Under the pieces are notes generated by a model. The model saw nothing but the letters and a program-made list of their open reading frames with translations, searched no databases and was not told the origin of the DNA. From contig NC_013501.1 of NCBI RefSeq assembly GCF_000024845.1, positions 2,212,874 to 2,276,873 on the forward strand: a stretch of DNA of 64,000 nt, in the 5' to 3' direction. Below are positions 16,547 to 24,185 of this stretch, in pieces. The position numbers and the translations under genes are program-made. How positions within the stretch are numbered: the first letter of the stretch is position 1; the number at the start of each line of letters is the position of its first letter. This stretch comes from Rhodothermus marinus DSM 4252 (GTDB lineage Bacteria > Bacteroidota > Rhodothermia > Rhodothermales > Rhodothermaceae).

Positions 16547-17293
16547 ATGCCTTCGCTCTACCTGCTGGGAACCGGCGCGGCCGTGAGCGATCCGCACCGC
16601 ACCACGACCATGCTGGCCGTAGCCGACGAAGCCTCGCTGATTGTGATCGACTGCGGCGGCGACGTCGTCCAGCGCCTGCTAGCCACCGGACTGGATCCGG
16701 TAAAACTGACCGCGTTGATTCTGACCCATGAACATCCGGACCATACCAGCGGCTTTCCGCTCTTCATGGAACGCATCTGGCTGCTGGGCCGCCGCGAGCC
16801 CATCCCGATCTACGGCATCCATCCGGCCATCGACCAGGCCCGACGCTGCTTCGACACGTACAACACCTCGACCTGGCAGGGCCTGCCCGAACGCGACTGG
16901 CATGAGGTGCCCTACGAACCCGGCGCGCTTGTGCTCGAAAACGACCGCTGGCGCGTGCGCGCCTGGCCGGTCGTGCATCCGGTTCCCACGGTGGGGTTGC
17001 GCTTCGAGCATTTGCCCACGGGCCGCGTGATCGCCTACTCCTGCGACACGGAGCCGACCGACGCCGTCGTCGAACTGGGCCGCAACGCCGACATCCTGGT
17101 CCACGAAGCCACCGGCGAAGGTCCGGGCCACACTTCTCCCGAAGACGCCGCCCGTCAGGCGGCCCGGGCCGGAGCCCGACGGCTGCTGCTGGTCCACCTG
17201 CCGCCCGGGATCACCGGCGCGGACCTCGAGCCGGCCCGCCGGCACTTCGCCGCCACCGAACTGGGCGAAGAGCTGGGCCGCTACGACCTCTGA
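16547..17293 (+). CDS. MBL-fold metallohydrolase (RNase Z-like family)
   Basis: A 248-residue metallo-beta-lactamase fold protein. Metal ligands: LTHEHPDHTSG (HxHxDH), His in VVHPVPTVG, Asp in AYSCDTEPT and His in LLLVHLPPG. The fold order and the GTGAAVSDPHR start resemble RNase Z/ElaC-like and phosphodiesterase members, but the tRNA exosite arm is absent, so tRNA 3' processing is unlikely to be its main job. Substrate unknown. The stop codon abuts the convergent symporter. Confidence 0.85.
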   Translation: MPSLYLLGTGAAVSDPHRTTTMLAVADEASLIVIDCGGDVVQRLLATGLDPVKLTALILTHEHPDHTSGFPLFMERIWLLGRREPIPIYGIHPAIDQARRCFDTYNTSTWQGLPERDWHEVPYEPGALVLENDRWRVRAWPVVHPVPTVGLRFEHLPTGRVIAYSCDTEPTDAVVELGRNADILVHEATGEGPGHTSPEDAARQAARAGARRLLLVHLPPGITGADLEPARRHFAATELGEELGRYDL

Positions 17294-18676
17294 TCAGGGA
17301 GCCGCCACCGGCCGGGGTGGTGCCGGCGTGCGCTCCAGCAACATACCGATCAGGTACGTCCCCAGCGCGGCGGCCAGCGAGTTCAGGTACGGGTGCGGCC
17401 AGTTCAGCAGATAGGCGCCCAGCACCCAGGAAAGCATACCCATGCCCAGCGTGGCCAGCGCCGTGCGCGGCCCGCCCCGCCGCGAAAACAGCCCGAACAG
17501 GATCACCACGAACAGCCCGGCACTCCCGAAAGCCGACGCCTCCTCCACCAGCGCATAGACACCCTCGGCATACAGCGCTCCCACGTAGGCCACGATCCCG
17601 AAAAAGGCCACGCCGCCCCGGGCGATCCAGACCTTCTGGCGCTCCGTCAATCCAGGAAACAGCGGCACGATCAGGTTGTGCGAGACCAGCGACGAGGCCA
17701 CCAGCAACGCGCTGTCGACCGTCGAGAGAATGGCCGAAACCAGCGCGCCGGCAAACGCCACGAACAGCACGCCGTGCAGATAGCGGGCGGCCAGCAGTGG
17801 CAGGAGTTGCTCCGGATGTTCCAGGCCCGGCATGATCTGCGGCCCCAGCAGCCCCAGCGTGACCGGAATCAGGCCGACGAGCAGATAGAGTCCGGAAGCC
17901 ACAAGCGACGAGCGGCGGGCCACCTCGGCCGAACGCGCCCCCAGGATACGAGCCACCAGCTCGGCCGAAAGCACCGAGCCCACTACCGGAATGGCCCAGG
18001 CTTCCAGGGCATCCAGCCAGGAGGCGTAGCCGTGAAAGGGATTGATGCGCTCCACGGGTACGGCCGCCAGCGTCACCCCTTCTTGCTGCCAGACGGCTAT
18101 CCCGACCACAATCAGCCCGATGATCAGCGCAATGCCCTGGATCAGATCGGTCCAGGCGTCGGCCAGCAGACCGCCCGAGATCGTATAGACCACCACGACG
18201 GCGGCCGCCAGCGTGATCGTCAGGTCCACTTCCCAGCCCGACGAAGCTGCCAGCACCTGCCCGAAGGCCCGGATCTGCGCGGCCGCCCAGAGCAGCCCGG
18301 AAGGGACCATCAACAGCACGGCCATGCGCTCGACCGTCGGGCTGTAGCGCTGCCGGAACAGATCGGCCAGCGTGGTCAACCCCCGTCGCCAGAGCGGCAC
18401 GGCGAACAACAACCCCATCAGCAGCAGACACAGGCCGTAGCCGAATGGATCGGCTGTGCCACCGGCCAGCCCTTCGGTATAGATCGACCCGGCCGAACCG
18501 ATACAGGTCTCGGCTCCGAACCAGGTGGCAAACACGGTGAACGTGGTCAGGCCGTAGCCCAGGCTACGACCGGCCACCAGATAGTCGGCCTCCGTACGCA
18601 CGCGACGGGAAACCCAGGCGCCGATCAGTAGCTGCGCCAGCACGTACAGGCCGATCCCCAGCAATACCGGCGGCAT
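17294..18676 (-). CDS. Sodium:solute symporter (SSS family)
   Basis: A 460-residue membrane protein with about 12-13 hydrophobic segments. The N-terminus ends the first helix with RRVRTEADYLVAGRSLGYG, the classical SSS entry, followed by FATWFGAETCIGSAGS. A conserved SAILSTVDSALLVASSLVSH segment (TM8 sodium-site region with adjacent Ser/Thr and Asp) is present. It imports a small solute with Na+; the substrate cannot be inferred. It sits 54 bases downstream of the T9SS plug gene on the same strand. Confidence 0.92.
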   Translation of the reverse strand: MPPVLLGIGLYVLAQLLIGAWVSRRVRTEADYLVAGRSLGYGLTTFTVFATWFGAETCIGSAGSIYTEGLAGGTADPFGYGLCLLLMGLLFAVPLWRRGLTTLADLFRQRYSPTVERMAVLLMVPSGLLWAAAQIRAFGQVLAASSGWEVDLTITLAAAVVVVYTISGGLLADAWTDLIQGIALIIGLIVVGIAVWQQEGVTLAAVPVERINPFHGYASWLDALEAWAIPVVGSVLSAELVARILGARSAEVARRSSLVASGLYLLVGLIPVTLGLLGPQIMPGLEHPEQLLPLLAARYLHGVLFVAFAGALVSAILSTVDSALLVASSLVSHNLIVPLFPGLTERQKVWIARGGVAFFGIVAYVGALYAEGVYALVEEASAFGSAGLFVVILFGLFSRRGGPRTALATLGMGMLSWVLGAYLLNWPHPYLNSLAAALGTYLIGMLLERTPAPPRPVAAP

Positions 18677-18730
18677 TTCAGGCAGGCAGCAACGGGTGGG
18701 CGGATCGGTAAAAACGGGCCGGTGAACGCC

Positions 18731-20047
18731 TCATTGTCCGGTTTGATTCCCGATGCCCAGCAGCCGATCACTTCCCCGACTCGCATCGCGGTAGTAGACG
18801 AACGCCGTATAGATGTTCTCGGACCGCGGAAGGGCCCCGGCATTGGCCCGAACCGATCGCACGCCGTCCAGCACGTATCGATAGGCGTGCCAGCCCTGCT
18901 TGACGAGCGCTTCTCCTTCGTAGCGCCGTCGATCCGGATTCCAGCGCATCCGGTAGGAAGGCCTCCGGAGCCACCCGGAAAAGCTCCCCACCAGCCACAG
19001 CGGCTGCCGCCAGGGGCGTTCCGGCTCCAGTCGGAAATGCACGCGCACGTACTCGGCCGTCCGGTGCGGATCACCCGGCGCGTCGCGCACGACCCCGCCG
19101 ATCACCGACTGGCCCGCCAGCAGCGGATCGGTGTCGCTCCCGCCAAAACGCACGTAGTCGGGTGCCAGCCAGACCTCCGGCGGCACCGCCGAGCGTTCCA
19201 CCCGTTCGATCTGCCCGCCCGGCCGGAGCACGCTAAGATCCAGCAAGTAGTCGGCCGGCTCCGGCGGAAACGGCTCCTCCAGCAGAAAGCTCAGCACCGG
19301 CTGCTCGTCCAGTAACGCCCGGCGACTACAGCGCATCGCCTCGAAAGCGCCGTTGCGGGCAAAGCAGACCACGTAGTCGAACACAGCCCCGGCCAGCTCG
19401 TCCGGCGGCCGGAAGCGGGCCATCAGCTGCACCGACGGGAAAGCCTGCGCGCCCGGGAAATTTGCCGGACTGACCTCCACCCGCGTGCGGCCTTCCACCA
19501 CAAAGAAGGGACGCTCGAACAGCACGGCCTCCTCCTGCCCCTGCTCGGTAACGCGCAGAATGTAGTTGCCGCTCAGGCGAAAGCGGATGTTGTCGTTGGG
19601 GAAGCGATAGACGTAATGCTGGTAGGGAATGGCCGTGTGCTCCGAAGGCGCATAGTCGGTCAGATCGTCCCGCGCAAATGCCTCGAGGTACTCGATAGGC
19701 ATCAGGTCGCGCCGCCACGCGTGATCGGCATGGTAGAAGTAGACCGAAAGCGGCCGTCCCCGATCGGTCAGCAGATCGAACCGGAGCGTCAACCTCTCGC
19801 GGCCGCCCAGCAGCAGGATCGGCCATTGCCGCTCGTCGTCTCCCCGGTAGAGCTGGACCTGCCCCACCGTTTCGGCGTCGGGTTGCAGTTCGGGGCCCAC
19901 CGTCGAGACCGTCGGCGCCGGACGTTGTGCGGCACGCGACCCCTGCCGGCCGCTTTCACGGGCGCCCGCACAGGCCATCACCAGGCACAGTAGGCACAGC
20001 AGACCGAGCGGCGCTCGGGATATATGTTGTGCAGCCATGTACGCCAT
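18731..20047 (-). CDS. Type IX secretion system plug protein (DUF5103)
   Basis: A 438-residue lipoprotein-like envelope protein. The N-terminal hydrophobic stretch ends in a lipobox (LLCLLCLVMACAG). The mature protein matches the DUF5103/Plug pattern: VGQVQLYRGDDERQWPI, LTLRFDLL, YFYHADHAWRRDLMPIEYLE, HYVYRFPNDNIRF and SGNYILRV. Plug seals the periplasmic side of the SprA translocon of the T9SS. Start at 20047 has AGGAGA eight bases upstream; ATG at 20038 is an alternative. It overlaps the upstream metallopeptidase-like gene by 70 bases in another frame. Confidence 0.85.
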   Translation of the reverse strand: MAYMAAQHISRAPLGLLCLLCLVMACAGARESGRQGSRAAQRPAPTVSTVGPELQPDAETVGQVQLYRGDDERQWPILLLGGRERLTLRFDLLTDRGRPLSVYFYHADHAWRRDLMPIEYLEAFARDDLTDYAPSEHTAIPYQHYVYRFPNDNIRFRLSGNYILRVTEQGQEEAVLFERPFFVVEGRTRVEVSPANFPGAQAFPSVQLMARFRPPDELAGAVFDYVVCFARNGAFEAMRCSRRALLDEQPVLSFLLEEPFPPEPADYLLDLSVLRPGGQIERVERSAVPPEVWLAPDYVRFGGSDTDPLLAGQSVIGGVVRDAPGDPHRTAEYVRVHFRLEPERPWRQPLWLVGSFSGWLRRPSYRMRWNPDRRRYEGEALVKQGWHAYRYVLDGVRSVRANAGALPRSENIYTAFVYYRDASRGSDRLLGIGNQTGQ

Positions 20048-22140
20048 GCGATCGTCTCCTGCACGCAGGCGGCCAGATTGAAAGCGCCGGCTCTTCGCAA
20101 CGAGGCCACCAGCGCCCGACCGTCTGCGATCGTGTTCAGGGAATCTCCCACACAGCCCAGCCGCCACCACTGCACCGCCCGGTGGAGCGTCGCGTCCCAG
20201 CCCGGCGGTAGCGTCTGTGCCCAAGATACGTTCAGCACGCCGATGTTGCAGCGCTCGCGGGGATTTTCGAGCCGGCGCAGCAGGTGCCGGAGCGAATCCG
20301 GCCGAGCCGCCACCGCGTAGCGCAACGCAAGGGCACCGCGCCCGCTCAGATCATACGACGGCCAGGCATAGTAGAGCGTTCGGTACAGCGCCCGCGCCGA
20401 GTCGGCCGCCCCGGTAAGCGCCAGCGCATCGGCCCGGTGCAGCCGGAGGCGTAGCGTCCGGGTCGTGTCGGCTCCGGCCAGCCGCGCCCGGACCGTATCG
20501 GCATGGCCCCGGAGCAACTGCAGATGCGCCCAGCGTTCCAGCGCCGGAAGAAAGTCGGGCTTCTGGCGCAGCGCCTGTGTCAGCAACCCCTCGGCCCGGA
20601 GCGTGTCGCCCCGCACGAGCGCCCACCGGGCCGCCTCGTACAGGCGCGCGTGTGCCGGCACGTAGTGCGGGCAGCGTCGCTCGAACAGCGACGGCACGTC
20701 AAAGCGGCGCTTCATGAGCGCGTAGGCGCTCCGGTCCACATAGGGCATGCGCAGAAGAAACCGTTCCCAGTCGGCCAGCAGGCTGTCGACCCCGCGGCCG
20801 TAAGCCGCCCGAAATGACCACCCTCTGTACACCTGACGTAGCGGCGCCGGCCCGTAGCGATCGAGCAGATAGCGCACGAACGAACCGGTCAGCGTATAGG
20901 CCACGGCGCTGCGGCTCGTCCAGAACCCCCGGGGGCTGAGCAGCGCCGCGACCTGTTCAGTGAGCAATGCGTTGCGGTCCCGGGCCAGCGTGGCGGCCAC
21001 GGCCGCCTGCTCATGCGGCGTCGGGCGTCCGTCCGGCGGCTCCACGGCCACCGCCAGCCCCTCGACCAGGCCGATCCGCGGCGAAATGCCCAGCAGCGGA
21101 ATGCCCCAGCCGCGCACGAGCACATGCGCCAGCTCGTGCGTAATGCTTCGATCAAAGCGGTCCAGCAGCAGGTGCACCTGCGGCCCTGCCAGCCAGACCA
21201 GCGCCACGCTCGTGTAACGCGCCCCGGTCAGCTGCGCACGCCGCTCGGGATCGCCAAAGACGAACACCTGCACGGGCTCAGGCTCTGCAATGCCCAGGCG
21301 CCGGGCCAGCCGCTCGTAGTCGTAGGCGGCCCGGAGCGCCCGCAGCTTCGCTTCCTCCGGCGTCATCCATTGGAGATCGTAGTGCAGCGTTACCGCTCCC
21401 TGCGTCACTCGACCGGGAAGTGCACGCTCCAGCGCCGCCGTGGACGTGTTGAACCCCAGCGGCACGGCCAGCAGATAGAAGACGCCCAGCAACAGCGTAA
21501 TGCCGCTCAGCGCCGGCCACCATCCGGGCTGCAACAGATGGGGCACCCGGTGGAAGCGAGCCACCAGCGCCAGCCACAGCGCCCAGAGCAGCGTCAGCGC
21601 CCGGAAACTCAAGAGCCCCGGACGCAGCGCCGGGTCTTCGTCGTAGAGCGGCCCGAGCACGCCTCCGAAGACATGGTTGTACGTGTAGAGCTGGGGATGA
21701 AGTAGCAGATCGTAGGCAACCGGCAACGTGCACAGGCCCAGCCCGATCCCGACCAGCCAGCGGCGGCCGTGCTGCACCCCCGCACTGTGCAGCGCCTCGG
21801 CCAGCGCCACGGCCAGCACGACGCTTGCGGTCGGAAACAGCAGGAAAAACCCCAGACCGCGAAGGTAATCGCAGTTGGGCCGCCAGAGCACCGTCAGCGA
21901 GAGCAGGGTCCAGGGAATCAGGAGCAAAAGGAGCTGCCAGCGCAAAGCGTCCGCCAGACGACCACCCCGCCTGAAATGCCCCCACGCCCACCAGCCCGCC
22001 ACGAAAAAGGCCACCAGGGCTACCAGCGCGGCCGACTCCACGTGCAGCAGTCCCAGTACAGGCACCGGCCAGAGCGCCACGCCCAGACCGGCATAGACCA
22101 GGCCGCAGCCTGCTATCCCCGGCGTTCGCCCGCGCGGCAT
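19978..22140 (-). CDS. Polytopic membrane protein with HExxH metallopeptidase-like domain and helical repeats
   Basis: A 720-residue protein in three parts. Residues 1-230 contain several transmembrane helices. Residues about 240-400 are a peptidase-MA-like gluzincin domain with ITHELAHVLVRGW (HExxH) and GLVEGLAVAVEP, the expected third-ligand Glu. Residues 450-720 read as TPR-like helical hairpins (AEGLLTQALRQKPDFLPALE, LHRADALALTGAADSARALY). Topology and motif suggest a membrane-bound protease or chaperone facing the periplasm. It overlaps the T9SS plug gene, so co-transcription is likely. The exact family is not certain. Confidence 0.75.
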   Translation of the reverse strand: MPRGRTPGIAGCGLVYAGLGVALWPVPVLGLLHVESAALVALVAFFVAGWWAWGHFRRGGRLADALRWQLLLLLIPWTLLSLTVLWRPNCDYLRGLGFFLLFPTASVVLAVALAEALHSAGVQHGRRWLVGIGLGLCTLPVAYDLLLHPQLYTYNHVFGGVLGPLYDEDPALRPGLLSFRALTLLWALWLALVARFHRVPHLLQPGWWPALSGITLLLGVFYLLAVPLGFNTSTAALERALPGRVTQGAVTLHYDLQWMTPEEAKLRALRAAYDYERLARRLGIAEPEPVQVFVFGDPERRAQLTGARYTSVALVWLAGPQVHLLLDRFDRSITHELAHVLVRGWGIPLLGISPRIGLVEGLAVAVEPPDGRPTPHEQAAVAATLARDRNALLTEQVAALLSPRGFWTSRSAVAYTLTGSFVRYLLDRYGPAPLRQVYRGWSFRAAYGRGVDSLLADWERFLLRMPYVDRSAYALMKRRFDVPSLFERRCPHYVPAHARLYEAARWALVRGDTLRAEGLLTQALRQKPDFLPALERWAHLQLLRGHADTVRARLAGADTTRTLRLRLHRADALALTGAADSARALYRTLYYAWPSYDLSGRGALALRYAVAARPDSLRHLLRRLENPRERCNIGVLNVSWAQTLPPGWDATLHRAVQWWRLGCVGDSLNTIADGRALVASLRRAGAFNLAACVQETIAWRTWLHNIYPERRSVCCAYCAW

Positions 22141-22156
22141 TTACATGTAGGTCCGC

Positions 22157-23035
22157 TCAGAGTAGCTTGATCGTGATGCCCAGCGAGAACACCTCCTTGA
22201 GCTGGACTTCGCTGCTCACGTCGCGATCGTAGAGCGCCACCACTTCCAGGCTGGTGCCCAGCCAGCTATTGACCTGCATCTCCAGCAGATTTTCCCAGAG
22301 CATGTCGGGCAGGTCCGGCTTGTTGAAAGCCGCAAAAAGCCCCAGGCGCGACTTCAGCCGCACGTTTTCGAACAGCTCCCGGTCCAGCTCCGTGCGCGAC
22401 TCGACGCCCACCTCGAAGCGCACGGCCTGGTCCGGCTCCAGACCATAGAGCGTACGCAGGCGCTTGATCAGCACGATCGTTTCCTTGGCACCCACGCCCA
22501 GCCGTTGCCGAAACCAGCCGTCCGGCTGGTAGGTGAGACCCAGCGCCTGGTTGAAAATGGCCGGCGCAAGCAGATCCGACACTTTGACCGGCGGCTTGCG
22601 CCCGTCGCCGAACGGATTCTTGGTGTAATTGTAGCCTGGAGCGAACTGCGTGCGCAGATCGGCCGACATCGTCGGATTGAACAGGCTGAAAAACCCATCG
22701 CCCCGATACTGGAGCGAAGCGGCCAGCCGGATCAGGTCCTCGGCCTTGCGCACCTCCAGCGTGTCCTGCTTGACCACGCCCAGCGTCAGCCGCACGTCGT
22801 AGAGCTGCCGCCACGACGGCGAAATTCGCTCGAACGTACCGTTGACGGCACCCGAGAGCGCCAGCGCGTTCAGGCCACCCTCGGCCCAGTTGCTGAACGC
22901 CGCCTGCGTGGCCGAAAGGCGTGTGCTCAGGCTTTTCTTCCAGACCACCTGCACCGTATCGGCCTCCTGAGCCAGCACATTCCCTGAAATCAGTCCAGCA
23001 AAAAGAAAAACTATCCACTTGTTTTTAAGAAACAT
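22157..23035 (-). CDS. DUF3078 outer-membrane/periplasmic protein
   Basis: A 292-residue exported protein with a signal peptide (WIVFLFAGLISGNVLA, then QEAD). The mature sequence matches the Bacteroidota DUF3078 family: WKKSLSTRLSATQAAFSNWA followed by EGGLNALALSGAV, and a series of alternating strands ending GITIKLL, consistent with an outer-membrane beta-barrel. Function unknown. The start at 23035 has a near-perfect Shine-Dalgarno (AGGAGGT). It lies 17 bases upstream of the metallopeptidase-like gene and begins this envelope cluster. A terminator separates it from the histone-like gene upstream. Confidence 0.85.
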   Translation of the reverse strand: MFLKNKWIVFLFAGLISGNVLAQEADTVQVVWKKSLSTRLSATQAAFSNWAEGGLNALALSGAVNGTFERISPSWRQLYDVRLTLGVVKQDTLEVRKAEDLIRLAASLQYRGDGFFSLFNPTMSADLRTQFAPGYNYTKNPFGDGRKPPVKVSDLLAPAIFNQALGLTYQPDGWFRQRLGVGAKETIVLIKRLRTLYGLEPDQAVRFEVGVESRTELDRELFENVRLKSRLGLFAAFNKPDLPDMLWENLLEMQVNSWLGTSLEVVALYDRDVSSEVQLKEVFSLGITIKLL

Positions 23036-23068
23036 ATCTCTAAACACCTCCTGCACCTGTATCCAACA

Positions 23069-23099
23069 AAAAAGGCTATGCTCGAAGCATAGCCTTTTT
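23069..23099 (-). terminator. Terminator of the histone H1-like gene
   Basis: A perfect 14-bp inverted repeat (AAAAAGGCTATGCT / AGCATAGCCTTTTT) with a 3-nt loop, 35 bases past the histone H1-like stop codon on the minus strand. The T run on the exit side gives a classical intrinsic terminator. The A/T arms make it symmetrical, but no plus-strand gene reads into it. Confidence 0.85.
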
Positions 23100-23133
23100 A
23101 CGAAGCAACAGTACAAAAGGAAAGGCGCATCCG

Positions 23134-23310
23134 TTACATGGCCTTCTTTTTCTCCTGAACTTCTACGCGGATCTCCTGGGCCAGCTTTTTCAGTTCCTGC
23201 ATCGCCTTACGGATGCGCGTGCCGGCGGCCTTGTTACCTTTTTCGTAGAACTTTTTGAAATCCTGCTCCAGTCCCAGGACAAGATCGCGGAGTTGATCGA
23301 AGCGGCTCAT
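23134..23310 (-). CDS. Histone H1-like (Hc1-type) small basic protein
   Basis: A 58-residue protein beginning MSRFDQLRDLVLGLEQDF and continuing FYEKGNKAAGTRIRKAMQE, LKKLAQEIRVEVQEKKKAM. This matches the short histone H1-like/Hc1 proteins found in Bacteroidota and Chlamydia-type families, which bind DNA through Lys-rich helices and may compact the nucleoid. It has a perfect Shine-Dalgarno (AGGAGGT) five bases before the ATG and its own intrinsic terminator, both of which support a highly expressed short gene. The KGNKAAGTRIRKAMQELKK core is the most diagnostic part. Confidence 0.88.
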   Translation of the reverse strand: MSRFDQLRDLVLGLEQDFKKFYEKGNKAAGTRIRKAMQELKKLAQEIRVEVQEKKKAM

Positions 23311-23409
23311 AGGGGACCTCCTTCGGTTTTGGTTTCAGGGAACGAGCACCCATGTATGCATGGGTGCGGTGTTATTTGTGTCCCAACTTAACACACGGCT
23401 CGTACTGTG

Positions 23410-24051
23410 TCAAGAAGAAAGCGCGTTGTTTCCCTGAAAAACTCCCCGTTTCACCGCTTCCGGAAGTTCTTCCAGCTGTCCGATCCAGAAATCAATACGC
23501 TTATTTTTAAGCACTTTACCTATAGGTTCTTCGAGTTCATTGCGCAGCAGTGCGATCACGACCTCCGACATGCAGCCTCCGGCCAACGCGCCCAGCACCT
23601 CGGCCGCCGGTGCCTCGACGATCTGTTCAGTTTCCGTGGCCACCAGCGTGGACACGACGGGCCAGACGCCCTGCCGGAGCAACTGCACCAGCCACGCCGT
23701 GCGTCCCACCCGCAACGCGCCGGTGGCCGTGCGCCGGAGTAGCCCGCGATCGCTCCCCTGAATGCCCACGGCCGGAATCAGCAGTTCGTTCAGACCGGCC
23801 ACCAGCCGCTGGTTCGTTTCCCGGATGCCGCGTTCGACGAGCGCTCGTTCATGCGCACTCTGGACCACCAGCACCCCCTCCCGGCGTTCAGGCATGTAGC
23901 CCTCGGCCTCCAGCAGTTGTTCGGCCCGTCCGCCGCTGCCGTGCACCAGCACCATCGGCGCGGGAAGCTGCTTCAGCACCCGCGCCAGCCGTTGCACCAG
24001 CAGCAGATCTTCCAGATGACGATCGTCCAGGTACAGAATACCGATGCGCAT
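23410..24051 (-). CDS. Degenerate acetylglutamate kinase-like protein
   Basis: A 213-residue protein with the order of an amino-acid-kinase fold. It has APMVLVHGSGGRAEQLLEA (the NAGK glycine-rich loop region), then ERREGVLVVQSAHERALVE, GIRETNQRLVAGLNELLIPA and VGIQGSDRGLLRR, which track the NAGK segments around substrate binding. The usual N-terminal K-x-GG phosphate loop is absent (MRIGILYLDDRHLED) and the ATP-binding C-terminal lobe is short. Arg biosynthesis neighbours are missing. It may be a regulator or a diverged enzyme. Start at 24051 has GGGAAAG upstream. The homology call is by eye. Confidence 0.6.
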   Translation of the reverse strand: MRIGILYLDDRHLEDLLLVQRLARVLKQLPAPMVLVHGSGGRAEQLLEAEGYMPERREGVLVVQSAHERALVERGIRETNQRLVAGLNELLIPAVGIQGSDRGLLRRTATGALRVGRTAWLVQLLRQGVWPVVSTLVATETEQIVEAPAAEVLGALAGGCMSEVVIALLRNELEEPIGKVLKNKRIDFWIGQLEELPEAVKRGVFQGNNALSS

Positions 24052-24185
24052 GATCTTTCCCGTTTCGATTCCCTTCACAACAACCCATTTACCTTGAAGA
24101 TTCTTCCACCGGCTCTTGAAACCGAGCGAGCCACTTCGTTCCTTACAGCAGCCGGTGGTCCGCCAACCCGTTCACGCAAGCCCCT

